Shown here: positions 48,783 to 58,023 of the stretch, in pieces
Numbering within the stretch: position 1 is the first letter of the stretch
How the letters are laid out: the number at the start of each line of letters is the position of its first letter
Source of the DNA: Anaeromyxobacter oryzae
GTDB lineage: Bacteria > Myxococcota > Myxococcia > Myxococcales > Anaeromyxobacteraceae
NCBI RefSeq assembly: GCF_023169945.1
Contig: NZ_AP025591.1
Coordinates: forward strand, 3,716,481-3,780,480
Direction: 5' to 3'
Length of the DNA: 64,000 bases
Program-made: the position numbers and the translations under genes
The notes under the pieces: model-generated
Seen by the model: only the letters and a program-made list of their open reading frames with translations
Databases searched by the model: none
What the model was told of the DNA's origin: nothing

Positions 48783-49942
48783 TGGTCGAAGAACGGCGCG
48801 CGGACGTCCATGTTGCGGAGCGCCTCGGTGGTCTGGATCTTGATGCGAGCGAAGTTGTTCGGCGCCGCGACGATCGGGCGGTTGCCGGCGGCCGGCATCG
48901 CCGGCCCTTGCGAGGCGACGAGCTGGACGAGCTCGTTCCCGCCGACGCGCCCGCGGTAGAGATCCTGGGACGGCAGGCGGGCGATGACGCTCACCCGGAC
49001 GGCGCGGATGTTCGCGGGGCTGTTCGTGAGCCGGGTCGCGTCGTCCCGCGCGGAGTCGTAGGTCGGCGGCGTGGCGGCGAGGTCGATGCTCGCCGCTCCG
49101 TTCGACAGCCCGGTGCCGCTCACGCCGCCCACCGCGCGGGCCACCCCGGTGGTCGGGTTCACGAACACGTACTCGAGCTGCAGGTCCTCGACGTCCGCGA
49201 CGACCGGCTCGATCCGGGAGGTGCCGTCGTCGTCCAGGAGCCCGCGGTCGAGCATCAGGTAGGGCCGGTCGACGCCGTTCAGGTCCGCGTCCGCGTACGG
49301 CAGGACCGCGTAGCGGAAGCGGTCGAGGCGGTAGACGCGCGCGGCGCTCCAGCCCGTCGAGAAGCAGCCGCTCGTGAGCTTCGCGTTCTGCTGCGGGAAC
49401 GCCCCGGTCGCCGCGAGGAGCGGGATGGCGGTGCTCGCGGGCGCGGCGGCCGGCGGGGTCCAGTTCGCGGCGACCTTAGAGCCGACCGTCACGTACGCGA
49501 CGTCGGAGCCCGCGCCGCACATGATCTGCAGGATCTGCCCGCGGTAGAGCGGCGCCTGGAGGCCACCCGCGATCGTGAGCTGCGTCGCCGAAGGCGTCGC
49601 CGAGATCGTCGCCTTGAACAGCGGGTCGCGCGCGTAGAAGACGATCTCGTCCGGGCCGGCGATGCTGTCCCGGCAGGTGACCGGGGCCGCGCACTGGTAC
49701 GTCGTGAAGTCGAACGCGAGCGCGGGGTCGATGCCGAAGCCCGCGCGACGCAGGTTCGCGCCGAGGTCGTCGAGGGCGGTCCGGACGGTCTCCTGCATCG
49801 CGCGGTCGCCCGACGTCGTGGTGAGCGCGCGGCGCTGCGACGACAGGAGCGACACGGCGCCCGCGACCAGGATCGCCACGAGGAGGAGGGACACGGCGAG
49901 CTCGAGCAGCGTGAAGCCGCGCGTCGGGCGGGGTGCGGTCAC
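48779..49942 (-). CDS. pilW: Minor pilin PilW
   Basis: 387 residues, starting at GTG 49942. A prepilin leader TAPRPTRG precedes FTLLELAVSLLLVAILVAGA, with cleavage expected after Gly and Glu5 present. The large globular domain follows. PilW is a minor pilin that primes pilus assembly and carries PilY1. Start and stop overlap pilV and pilX by 4 nt each. Confidence 0.88.
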   Translation of the reverse strand: MTAPRPTRGFTLLELAVSLLLVAILVAGAVSLLSSQRRALTTTSGDRAMQETVRTALDDLGANLRRAGFGIDPALAFDFTTYQCAAPVTCRDSIAGPDEIVFYARDPLFKATISATPSATQLTIAGGLQAPLYRGQILQIMCGAGSDVAYVTVGSKVAANWTPPAAAPASTAIPLLAATGAFPQQNAKLTSGCFSTGWSAARVYRLDRFRYAVLPYADADLNGVDRPYLMLDRGLLDDDGTSRIEPVVADVEDLQLEYVFVNPTTGVARAVGGVSGTGLSNGAASIDLAATPPTYDSARDDATRLTNSPANIRAVRVSVIARLPSQDLYRGRVGGNELVQLVASQGPAMPAAGNRPIVAAPNNFARIKIQTTEALRNMDVRAPFFDQ

Positions 49943-50388
49943 CGGAGCTCCGCGGGGTTGAGCTTCGTGGTGTACACGGTGAGGCTCCCCGTCGACCACT
50001 GGACGGTCACGGCGACGCGCACCGCGTCGAAGGTGCCGTCGCCGTCGGCATCGTCGACGTAGGTGGCGGTCCAGCTGCGCTGGAAGTCGTTGCCGTCCTG
50101 GAGCTCGGCGAGGGGAACGCCGGGGAACACCGCGCCCCCCGCGGTGAGGTCCACCTCGGCGTGCGCCCCGGTGGTGAGCCGCGCGTCGCCCCACGGCCAG
50201 AGCGCGATGTTGTCCACGAGGTCCTGGGCGATCGCCGTCGCGCGCGTCATCTTCCGCGCGCTGTCGTTCAGCCGGAGCCCGAGGTTGTTGATGCCGATGA
50301 CGCCCAGCGCTCCGCAGAGGAGCACCACCATGGCGATCATCGCCTCGAGGAGCGTCGTGCCGCGCTGGCCGCGCCGTCGCGTGGTCAT
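49939..50388 (-). CDS. pilV: Minor pilin PilV
   Basis: 149 residues. Leader MTTRRRGQRG, then TTLLEAMIAMVVLLCGALGV, typical of PilV (Thr instead of Phe after the cleavage Gly). The ATG at 50388 is preceded by GGAGGG. A longer upstream frame exists but would bury the leader, so the short start is chosen. Confidence 0.88.
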   Translation of the reverse strand: MTTRRRGQRGTTLLEAMIAMVVLLCGALGVIGINNLGLRLNDSARKMTRATAIAQDLVDNIALWPWGDARLTTGAHAEVDLTAGGAVFPGVPLAELQDGNDFQRSWTATYVDDADGDGTFDAVRVAVTVQWSTGSLTVYTTKLNPAELR

Positions 50389-50399
50389 CGAGAGCCCTC

Positions 50400-51089
50400 C
50401 TACCCGCCGGCGATGAAGGACCGGACGCCGCCGGTCGTCGAGGTGACGACGAAGGTGCGAACGCCCGGAGTCACCTGCGCATTGGATGCATCCAGGTTCG
50501 CGAGCGAGAAGCTCGCGCCCCATACGTCGAGCGGCGCGCCGTTCCCGCTGTAGAAGGCGGCTCGCCCGCGGGAGTCGAAGCGGACGGCGCCGCGCCCGTC
50601 ACCGACGGCGTTGCAGAAGCTGCACGCCTTCTGGACGTTCACGCGCCCGTACGGCGCCGCGAGCACCGCGGTCGCGCCCATGCCCGTCCCGGGCCCCACG
50701 CGGACGTTCCGGGGAAAGTCGATCGAGAGCAGGATCTCGTCGCCGACGCCGATGCGGGCGGTGGCGGGGTCGTAGGCGCCGAAGTTGGTCGCGGCCGCGG
50801 CCTGGAAGAACGTGCCGGCCGGATCCTCGAGGAGGATCACGCGCCCCACGCCGCCGAGCGGGTTCGCGAAGTTCGGGAACACCATCACGATCGTCGGCCG
50901 GCCGGTCGCGAGCGCGTTCTGCCGGGCGTTCCGGAGGAGGGCCTGCACGTCGGACGCGAGGGTCTGGAGCGTCGCGCGGGGGCGATCGCGCGTCAGGGCC
51001 GTCGCCGCGAGCGCGGCGAGGATCGCCACGATCGAGAGGACGATCATCAGCTCGAGCAGCGTGAACCCGCGGGTCCGGCGTATCGGCAC
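50400..51089 (-). CDS. fimT: FimT/GspH-type minor pilin
   Basis: 229 residues from GTG 51089, which has GGGAGG 6 nt upstream. Short leader PIRRTRG, then FTLLELMIVLSIVAILAALA. The C-terminal domain (AVRFDSRGRAAFYSGNG) is GspH/FimT type. An ATG at 51116 in the same frame would add nine residues but overlaps the sigma-54-like promoter, so the GTG is preferred. First gene of the minor pilin operon. Confidence 0.85.
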   Translation of the reverse strand: MPIRRTRGFTLLELMIVLSIVAILAALAATALTRDRPRATLQTLASDVQALLRNARQNALATGRPTIVMVFPNFANPLGGVGRVILLEDPAGTFFQAAAATNFGAYDPATARIGVGDEILLSIDFPRNVRVGPGTGMGATAVLAAPYGRVNVQKACSFCNAVGDGRGAVRFDSRGRAAFYSGNGAPLDVWGASFSLANLDASNAQVTPGVRTFVVTSTTGGVRSFIAGG

Positions 51090-51115
51090 GGCTGGCCTCC
51101 CGAGAGCAGCGGACA

Positions 51116-51131
51116 TGCAACTTGTGGGGCA
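51116..51131 (-). promoter_or_regulatory. Candidate sigma-54 promoter of the minor pilin operon
   Basis: TGCCCC-N5-TTGCA on the minus strand has a perfect -12 element and a -24 with one change (TGC for TGG). The predicted start is near 51105, 16 nt before the fimT GTG. PilR is encoded 8 kb away. The rest of the 51117-51272 gap shows nothing else. Confidence 0.4.
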
Positions 51132-51272
51132 GCCCGGCGCGGGCGCAACCCCGCGGGTTTCCGGGACGCGCCCACATCGGCGCCCGTCCCCCCACCTGCA
51201 GCGGTTTGCCGGGTCTGCAACGTTTTCATGTGCGAGCGGTCGTTCATGGCCGCGGGTCGAGGGCGAAACGCG

Positions 51273-52046
51273 CTACCCCGCGCCCTTCACCCCGGCGTAC
51301 ATCACGGACGTTCCAAGTGGCGGCGCGCGGAGCACGCCGGTCTCGAGGCGCATGAGCGCGAGGAGCGCGGCGTTCGCGCCGGGCAGCGGGGGACGGAAGC
51401 CGCGGTCGATGGTCCTCGGGCCGCCGCGCGCGAGGAGCGCCTTCCGCGCCACGAGCAGCGGGACGAGCGAGAGCCCCCAGTACCGGATCACGCGCCGCTC
51501 GAGGCCGAGGCCGTCGAGCTCGCCCGCGAGGCTCTCCACGGTGTACCGGCGCAGGTGGCCGGCGGCGCGATCGTACGCGCTCGTGAGCGCGGGGAGGGCG
51601 GGGACGTTCACGACGAGCATGCCGCCAGGCCGCAGGTGGCGAAGCACGGAGCGAACCAGCGCCCGCGGATCCGCGAGGTGCTCGAGGACGTCGAACAGCA
51701 CGACCGCGTCGTAGCGACCGAGCAGCTCGGGACGCTCGTCGGTGACGTCGTAGTACAGGGTCCGACCGCGCCGGGCGCGGCATCGCTCCAGCGCGGCCAT
51801 GTTGAGGTCCGTGCCGTCGACGGCCCAGGACGTCACGCCCTCGAGCTGGGATGCCAGGATCCCGGACCCGCACCCGACGTCGAGCGCCGCGAGCTGCGCC
51901 GCCGTCGCTGCGCCCGCGTCGGCGAGCACGCGCCGGAGCACCGCGAGCCGCCACTCGAACCAGAAATGCGAGGCGTCGCTCGCGTCGTACCACTCGTCCG
52001 GGAAGTCCAGCGGCCGGACGGGGGAGAGCACCTCGACGGCGCTCAC
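51273..52046 (-). CDS. Class I SAM-dependent methyltransferase
   Basis: 257 residues. SAM-binding motif LAALDVGCGSGILASQL, then AVDGTDLNMAAL, AVVLFDVLEHLADP and LRPGGMLVVNVPALP. The pattern fits small-molecule methyltransferases of surface-sugar or lipid clusters. Substrate unknown. It is the last gene of the six-gene chain and its start overlaps the GT2 stop by 4 nt, so it probably modifies a product of the same pathway. Confidence 0.85.
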   Translation of the reverse strand: MSAVEVLSPVRPLDFPDEWYDASDASHFWFEWRLAVLRRVLADAGAATAAQLAALDVGCGSGILASQLEGVTSWAVDGTDLNMAALERCRARRGRTLYYDVTDERPELLGRYDAVVLFDVLEHLADPRALVRSVLRHLRPGGMLVVNVPALPALTSAYDRAAGHLRRYTVESLAGELDGLGLERRVIRYWGLSLVPLLVARKALLARGGPRTIDRGFRPPLPGANAALLALMRLETGVLRAPPLGTSVMYAGVKGAG

Positions 52047-53077
52047 GACGGCGAGCCCTCGACGTCGGGCGGACGCTCCACCACCTCCATGACCAGGTAC
52101 GGCGGCCTCGCCTTCACCTCGAGGTAGGTCCGCCCCACGTAGGCGCCGAGGATGTAGAGGCAGAAGGACTGGACGGCGTTCCCGGTGGCGATGAGGACGT
52201 AGGCGAGCAGGAACGGCGTCGGGATGGACGACGGCCGGGTCAGGTAGCCGGTCACGAGCATCCCGAGGAACCCGAGCGTGAGCAGGCCGAAGAAGAAGCT
52301 GCCGATCTGGGCGGCCTGGAGCGGCCGCGTGCTCATCGCGGCGATCCCGTCCGTCGCCAGGCGGTAGAGCTTCGACCAGGCGTACTTGGTGGTGCCGGCC
52401 TGTCGCTCGGGGCGGTCGAACTCGACCGCCTCCTGGCGGAACCCGACCCAGGCGCGGAGCCCTCGCGGGAAGCGGAGGCGCTCCGGGAGGCTCCGGAGCG
52501 CGAGCACCACGCGTCGGTCCATGGCGCCGAAGTCGCCGGTGTCGAGCGGCAGGCGGATGTCGGAGAGGAACGCGACCATCCGGTAGAAGCCCCAGTATCC
52601 GAGCCGCTTCAGCACGTTGCCGCGGCGCCGGCGGCGGCGCGCGAACACGACGTCGGCGCCGGCCCTCCAGCGCTCGAGCATCGGGACGAGGAGCTCCGGG
52701 GGATCCTGGAGGTCCGCGTCCATGATGACGACGACGTCGCCCTCCGCCCGGTCGAGGCCCGCGCAGACGGCGCTCTGGTGCCCGAAGTTTCGCGAGAACC
52801 GGACGAGGCGCGCGTCCAGCCCCGAGGCGATGCGCTCCGCGAGGAGCTCGGCGGTCTCGTCGGTGCTCCCGTCGTCCACGAAGAGCAGGCGGGCGCGCGT
52901 GATCCCGAGCGGACCGAGCTTGTCGGGCGAGAGCGCGCCGGCGAGCCGCTCGAGGAGCAGGTCGATCACCTCCGCCTCGTTGTAGACGGGGATCACGACC
53001 TCGAGGGTGCGCGGCTGCTCGCGGGCCGCGCCGGGGTGGGGCGACTGCACGGAAACGGTGTGCACGGCACGGCTCAT
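52043..53077 (-). CDS. GT2 family glycosyltransferase with two membrane helices (DPM1/GtrB-like)
   Basis: 344 residues. The GT-A catalytic domain has VVIPVYNEAEVIDLLLERL, LFVDDGSTDET, and the metal motif MDADLQDPPELL. Two C-terminal membrane helices (FFFGLLTLGFLGMLVTGYL and FLLAYVLIATGNAVQSF) are typical of GtrB and ArnC proteins, which load a sugar onto undecaprenyl phosphate. Such lipid-linked sugars feed GT-C enzymes like those encoded upstream. Overlaps both neighbours by 4 nt. Confidence 0.88.
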   Translation of the reverse strand: MSRAVHTVSVQSPHPGAAREQPRTLEVVIPVYNEAEVIDLLLERLAGALSPDKLGPLGITRARLLFVDDGSTDETAELLAERIASGLDARLVRFSRNFGHQSAVCAGLDRAEGDVVVIMDADLQDPPELLVPMLERWRAGADVVFARRRRRRGNVLKRLGYWGFYRMVAFLSDIRLPLDTGDFGAMDRRVVLALRSLPERLRFPRGLRAWVGFRQEAVEFDRPERQAGTTKYAWSKLYRLATDGIAAMSTRPLQAAQIGSFFFGLLTLGFLGMLVTGYLTRPSSIPTPFLLAYVLIATGNAVQSFCLYILGAYVGRTYLEVKARPPYLVMEVVERPPDVEGSPS

Positions 53078-53676
53078 CTCTTCGCCCGTCCTTTGCAGTA
53101 GATCATGTTCCAGAGCGGTACGCCGAAGACGCCCAGCGGGTACGGTTGCAGGGCGTCGATCTCGAAGACCTCCGCGAACAGCTCCCGCCAGCGCGCGAGC
53201 GACCGCGCGAACTTCCCGCGGTCGTGCGTCGCGAGCCACCGCGCCGCCGACCGCCCCTCCGGGAGCACCAGGTCGAGGACGTGGGCCGCTCCGCCCGGCG
53301 CGAGGGTCCTCGCCACGGCGGCGAGGATCCGCCGCGCTTCGTCGTCGTTCACGTGGTGCAGGAAGCTGTTCACGAGCACGAAGTCGAACCCGTGATCCGC
53401 CGGGAACTCGTGGGTGCAGATGTCCGCGACGACGAACTCCCGCCCGTGGCGGCGCCGCGCCCACGCGACGTACCTCGGGTTGATGTCGATCCCGACGTAC
53501 TCCGCGTGCGGAAAGAACGCGGTGTTGGTGCCGGGGCCGCACCCGACGTCGAGCACGCGCCGGACCGTCGCCAGATCGTTGTGCGCGACGACCGGTGCGA
53601 ACTTGTCGGCCGCGAACGGCGCCTGCCACAGGCGGTACACGAGCGTCCGCTCGAGCAGCTTCTCCGCGAGGCTCAC
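53074..53676 (-). CDS. Small SAM-dependent methyltransferase
   Basis: 200 residues, starting at GTG. SAM motif VRRVLDVGCGPGTNTAFF, acidic loop YVGIDINPRYVAWARRR, and FDFVLVNSFLHHVND, a type 11-like methyltransferase. A C-terminal part (FEIDALQPYPLGVFGVPLW) could contact a membrane substrate. Substrate unknown. Starts and stops overlap adjacent genes (GTGA, ATGA). Confidence 0.83.
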   Translation of the reverse strand: MSLAEKLLERTLVYRLWQAPFAADKFAPVVAHNDLATVRRVLDVGCGPGTNTAFFPHAEYVGIDINPRYVAWARRRHGREFVVADICTHEFPADHGFDFVLVNSFLHHVNDDEARRILAAVARTLAPGGAAHVLDLVLPEGRSAARWLATHDRGKFARSLARWRELFAEVFEIDALQPYPLGVFGVPLWNMIYCKGRAKR

Positions 53677-55571
53677 CGCGACCCCCCCGCGTCGAGCGCG
53701 CCGACATCCAGGGAGGTCGATCGGGCGCCGCCCTCGGGCGCCTCGAGCAGCGCGCGCGCTGCCGCGCGATCGGGGTCGGCCCGGAGCGCCGCCCGCGCGC
53801 TGGCGAGCGCCTCGTCGCGACGCCCGACCGCGGCGAGCGCCACGGCGTGGAGCTCGCGGAAGCGGGGCGAGTCGAGCGAGCGCGCTGCCGCGTCGAGGTG
53901 CGTGATCGCTCCCGGGGCGTCGCCGGCGTCGAGCAGGGCACGCCCGAGCAGGGCCTCGACCTGGGGAACGTGCGGAACGAGCCGCAGCGACTCCTCGAGG
54001 TGCAGCGCCGCGTACGCGGGCTCGCCGCGGTCGAGCCAGCGGAGGCCGTCGGAGGCGTAGACCGCGCCCTCCTCCGCGGGCGCCTTTCCCGGAAGGCTCC
54101 TCGTGGCCCACGCGAGGTAGAGCGCGGACACGGCGGCCGCCCACGCCACCGGCCGCCAGCGGCGCGCCGCGATCCAGCCCGACGCCCGCACGAGCCCCGC
54201 TCCCGCCAGGGGGAGGAGCGCGATCGCGACGGCCGCGCGGTAGCGGGACAGGACCGCCGCGAGGAGCATGGTGGGGATGCTCGCCGCGATCGCGACGAGG
54301 AGCGGCCACGCCCGGGCGGCGCCGCGCGACGCGAGCCCGACGCCCGCGAGCGGGACGAGCACGACGAACGTCGCCGGCAGCGCGGCGAGCAGCGGCGCCC
54401 CGAGCTTGAAGAGGTGAACGTCGACGTTGTTCCCCGCCTCGTAGCCGTGCCAGACGTAGAGGAGCTTCCTCAGGTTGAGCGCCACGAATCCCCACGGGCT
54501 CGGATGTGTCCGCGCCGCTTCGACGAACGAGGCGAGCGGGCGTCCGTCGGCGGCGACCAGCACGCGGCTGAACTCCGGCGGGACGGTCAGCGCGATCGGA
54601 GAGGCGCTCGCGGTGTGGAACATCGCGAGCATCCCGGCGGCAGAGCCGTTCAGCGCGAGCGCCGGGACGCCCACCGCGACGTTGCGGAGGACGGCGGGGA
54701 GGAGCGCGATTCCGAGGCCGGCGGTGACGAGCCCCGCCGCGGCGAGCCTCTCGCGCAGCGGCGCCCGCACCGTCGCGAGCCGCCACGCCGCCATGAGCAT
54801 CGGGAAGAAGAGGAAGGACTGCTTCACCAGCGTGGCCCCGCCGAACGCAAGGCCCAGGATCAACCACCGGACGCGCCTGCCGCCGGGGGCCCAGTGCATG
54901 GCGAGGGCGAGTGCGACGGTGAGGACCGCGACGAGCGAGTCCCGCAGCAGCGTGATCTCGTACAGGAGGGGGATCGGCGCGAGCAGGGCGAGCACGCCGG
55001 CGGCGGCGGCGGCGGTCTCCGAGAAGAGCCGCCGCGCGAGCTCGTGGACGAGCAGCACCCCGCAGACGCCGAGCGCGAGCTGCAGGAGGAAGACGTGCCA
55101 GACGTTCGCCCCGAAGAGCCCGTACGTGAGGCCGACGAGGTACGCGTAGGCGGGCTCCTGGAAGAAGGTCGCGCCGCCCAGCCATCGCTCCCAGAGCCTC
55201 ACCTCCATCGCCGGCCGGTCGTAGCCGGCGTCCGGGGCGAGGCCCAGCTTCACCGGCAGCTCTGGATCGCGCGCCAGGGCCTGGTCGGCGACCTGCCGCA
55301 TCCAGCGGGTCGTCGGGTGCAGCGGCGCGCGCTGGAGCCAGTCGCCGCCGGCGATCTGGCGTCCCCACTCGTCGAAGAAGTGGTTGTCGGACTCGGCGAC
55401 GAGCGTGTCGATCCGGGTCAGCGGCGTCGCAGCCGCCTGGAGACAGAGGATGAGACGGACGAAGATCGCGGCGCCGGCGAGGGCGCCCGTGACGCGGCGG
55501 GGGTGGAGCCGGAGCCACGTCTCGAGCGCAGCGGGGGCGAGGTCGGGCGTCGAAGGGGTTGCGTCAGGCAC
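53673..55571 (-). CDS. GT-C (PMT/ArnT-like) membrane glycosyltransferase with TPR tail
   Basis: 632 residues with about ten hydrophobic helices. The first periplasmic loop (ESDNHFFDEWGRQIAGGDWL and QEPAYAYLVGLTYGLFG) has the Asp/Glu residues and EPAY-type motif of GT-C enzymes that use lipid-linked sugars. The C-terminal 130 residues look like TPR units (LHLEESLRLVPHVPQVEALL, ALLDAGDAPGAITHLDAA). The family transfers sugar in the periplasm to protein or lipid. Acceptor unknown. Confidence 0.75.
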   Translation of the reverse strand: MPDATPSTPDLAPAALETWLRLHPRRVTGALAGAAIFVRLILCLQAAATPLTRIDTLVAESDNHFFDEWGRQIAGGDWLQRAPLHPTTRWMRQVADQALARDPELPVKLGLAPDAGYDRPAMEVRLWERWLGGATFFQEPAYAYLVGLTYGLFGANVWHVFLLQLALGVCGVLLVHELARRLFSETAAAAAGVLALLAPIPLLYEITLLRDSLVAVLTVALALAMHWAPGGRRVRWLILGLAFGGATLVKQSFLFFPMLMAAWRLATVRAPLRERLAAAGLVTAGLGIALLPAVLRNVAVGVPALALNGSAAGMLAMFHTASASPIALTVPPEFSRVLVAADGRPLASFVEAARTHPSPWGFVALNLRKLLYVWHGYEAGNNVDVHLFKLGAPLLAALPATFVVLVPLAGVGLASRGAARAWPLLVAIAASIPTMLLAAVLSRYRAAVAIALLPLAGAGLVRASGWIAARRWRPVAWAAAVSALYLAWATRSLPGKAPAEEGAVYASDGLRWLDRGEPAYAALHLEESLRLVPHVPQVEALLGRALLDAGDAPGAITHLDAAARSLDSPRFRELHAVALAAVGRRDEALASARAALRADPDRAAARALLEAPEGGARSTSLDVGALDAGGSR

Positions 55572-58023
55572 GGTTCACCCGGGCAGCAGAGCGGTCGTCG
55601 GCGGGATCCGGGACCGGATCCGTCGACGCCGAGGGCCCGTCGCCAGGGCGGATTGGACCACGCGGACCGCCGGCGCGTCCAGGGTCCCCTCCTCGCTGCG
55701 AACGCAAGCGCCGGCGTGCATGCCACGCGACCAGCGCGAGCCCGCCCGCGGCGGCGACGAGCCAGCCGGCGAGGAGCCCGGGGGTGCGGTAGCGGAAGAT
55801 CACGCGGTGGAGGCCGGCGGGCACCTCGACCGAGCGGACGAGGTAGTTGGCGCGCAGTACGGCGACCGGCGCCCCGTCGACGAGGGCGGTCCACCCGGGC
55901 GCCCACGCGTCGTTCAGCACGAGCAGCGCCGGGGTCGCGGTCCGGACCGCCAGCCGCACGCTCGTGCTCGTCTCCACCTCGAGGACCACCTCTCCGCCGC
56001 TCCCGCCGGGCACGGCGCGGCCGACTCCCTCGACGACGGTGAGATCGCTCGCGGCCGACGCAGGGTCCAGGGCGAAGGCGCGCGCCTCGTCGGCGCTCGC
56101 CTCGCGGACGCGGCTCGCCAGGTACGCGCGAGGCCGGTGGGGGACCGCGACGAGCCACGCCGGCGCGGTGGGATCCTCCGCCTCGATCTGGATCGGCGGC
56201 CGCAGCCCGAGCTTCTCCGCCTGGTCGGCGCGGCCGGGCACCACCACGTGCGCGACGCCCCAGAGCCCGACGACGGGAAGCAGTCGGTCGGGCGAGAGCC
56301 GCCGCTCGATCTCGTCGGCGCGCGCCGGCGCCGCGCCCGTGTAGGTGTCGAAGTTGCCGACCCGCTCGCCGACGTTCCAGGCGGACGCGAGCGTCCGCGC
56401 GCCGAGGAGGTTGCTCGACTCGTCGGCCGTGAGCCCCGGGCGATCGACGAGCGGCTCGAACGGCGTGACGACCCGCTCGATCCCGGGCCGGGCGCGCAGG
56501 TACGCCGCGAGCGGCCCCGGCGACACGGCCACCGCGGGCGAATGCAGCTCGTACGCTCCGACGTTCGCCGCCGCGAGGTCCAGCGCGACCACCGCGACGA
56601 CGCCCGCGGCCATCGCCGAGCGGCCCCGCCGCGCCGACACGGCGATGGCGGCCGCGAGGGCGCCGGAGAAGGCGGCGGCGTGGAGGAACCCGTCTCTCAG
56701 GTTGTCCGCCAGATCCCGCGCGAGGTCCGGCGGCAGGTGGGTCGGGAGCGCGCCCGCGAGCAGAGCGCCGGCGAGGGCGAGGGCGGCGACGCCGGCGCTC
56801 GCGGCCGCAAGGCGCCGGGCGGCGAGGGCGTCGCCGTCGAGCCGGTCCACCGCGAGGGCGGCCGCCTGGGCGAGGAACAGCGCCGCCCAGGGCGCCATCT
56901 TCTCCCAGTAGCGGAGGCCGCGGAGGATCGGGAGTGCCGCGGCGATCCCTCCGAACCCGGCATGATCGCCGAGCGCCATCCAGCACACCAGCCCGACGGC
57001 GGCCAGGAGCAGGCGCGCACGCCGATCGCGAAGCGCCGCGAACGCGGCGAGGACGAGCGCCGTCGCACCGAGATAGACCGAGACGGCCCACGGCGCGAGC
57101 GAGCTCGAGTCGGCGAGGGCGACATGGAGCGGCCAGATCTTCGCGCCCGGCGGAGCCCGGAGGAGGTGCGGGACGGCGATCTCGAGCAGGCGCACGGGGG
57201 CGAGGCTCCAGCGCTGCCGGGCGACGGCGTCGATCGCGCCGGCCCGCGACGAGTGGGGGAGCCAGAGCGCGAGCGGTAGCAGCACGGGCGCGGCCGCGAC
57301 GGTCGCCACCGCGGCCGCCGCGACGCCGCGGAGGAGCCGCCGGCCCGCGCCGTCGCCCTCCCCGAGCCCCACCGCCAGGACCGGCAGCGCGAGGGCGGCG
57401 AACCCCCAGCTCTGCGCGTCGCCCGCCGCCGCGAGCAGGTACGAGAGCCCCGCGAGCGCTGCGAGCCGGGCCGGTCCGCCTCGCGCGATCCAGAGATGCG
57501 CCGCTGCGAAGAAGGCCGGAAGCGTGGCCACGGCGGTGAGATAGGTGACGTTGTCCGTCGCGCTGACGATCGGGCCGGCCAGCGCGAAACCGAAGCCGGC
57601 CACGAGTCCGGCGGCACGGCTCGCGCCGAGCACGCGCGCCCACCACGAGGCGCCCAGCGCGGCCGCGACGACGGAGAGCAGCACCCAGGCCGTGAGCGCC
57701 CACTCCGCCGGCAGCACCAGCAGCAGCAGCGTGAACGGGTGCTGGACGGCGTCCACCGCTGCGCCGACGACCGGCATCCCGAGCCCGAGATAGGGGTTCC
57801 ACTCCGGAAGGTGCCCGCCCGCGAGCTCCGACGCGAGGAACCGCTTCACGGGCGCGTGCATGCGGCCGCCGTCACGGGCGAGGAGGAGGCCGCCTCCGAG
57901 CCACGCGGGCGAGAGGAACAGCGCGATGCCCGCGACGAGGATCGCGACGTGCCGGCGCGCGGTCCCGCTCGCGCTCCGCGCGGCGAGCTTCGCGTCGGCC
58001 TGCGCCCTCGAACGGGAGGTCAT
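55564..58023 (-). CDS. Large multi-helix membrane protein, YfhO-like
   Basis: 819 residues. Twelve or so hydrophobic helices in the N-terminal 490 residues, with HLPEWNPYLGLGMPVVG in the first loop, as in YfhO and related GT-C-fold proteins. The C-terminal half is a soluble domain ending with a helix and a basic tail (FNDAWAPGWTALVDGAPV-like segment, here LNDAWAPGWTALVDG). In Gram-positive bacteria YfhO helps glycosylate lipoteichoic acid; the role here is unknown. It overlaps its neighbours by 8 and 4 nt. Confidence 0.78.
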   Translation of the reverse strand: MTSRSRAQADAKLAARSASGTARRHVAILVAGIALFLSPAWLGGGLLLARDGGRMHAPVKRFLASELAGGHLPEWNPYLGLGMPVVGAAVDAVQHPFTLLLLVLPAEWALTAWVLLSVVAAALGASWWARVLGASRAAGLVAGFGFALAGPIVSATDNVTYLTAVATLPAFFAAAHLWIARGGPARLAALAGLSYLLAAAGDAQSWGFAALALPVLAVGLGEGDGAGRRLLRGVAAAAVATVAAAPVLLPLALWLPHSSRAGAIDAVARQRWSLAPVRLLEIAVPHLLRAPPGAKIWPLHVALADSSSLAPWAVSVYLGATALVLAAFAALRDRRARLLLAAVGLVCWMALGDHAGFGGIAAALPILRGLRYWEKMAPWAALFLAQAAALAVDRLDGDALAARRLAAASAGVAALALAGALLAGALPTHLPPDLARDLADNLRDGFLHAAAFSGALAAAIAVSARRGRSAMAAGVVAVVALDLAAANVGAYELHSPAVAVSPGPLAAYLRARPGIERVVTPFEPLVDRPGLTADESSNLLGARTLASAWNVGERVGNFDTYTGAAPARADEIERRLSPDRLLPVVGLWGVAHVVVPGRADQAEKLGLRPPIQIEAEDPTAPAWLVAVPHRPRAYLASRVREASADEARAFALDPASAASDLTVVEGVGRAVPGGSGGEVVLEVETSTSVRLAVRTATPALLVLNDAWAPGWTALVDGAPVAVLRANYLVRSVEVPAGLHRVIFRYRTPGLLAGWLVAAAGGLALVAWHARRRLRSQRGGDPGRAGGPRGPIRPGDGPSASTDPVPDPADDRSAARVNRA

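Noticed and set aside
43275-48959. A 1894-codon plus-strand open frame opposite pilY1
   Set aside because: It lacks any recognisable domain and is antisense to a clear PilY1; it results from GC-rich codon use.
51090-51116. ATG 51116 as the fimT start
   Set aside because: It overlaps the sigma-54-like promoter and has no ribosome site; GTG 51089 has GGGAGG and gives a normal prepilin leader.
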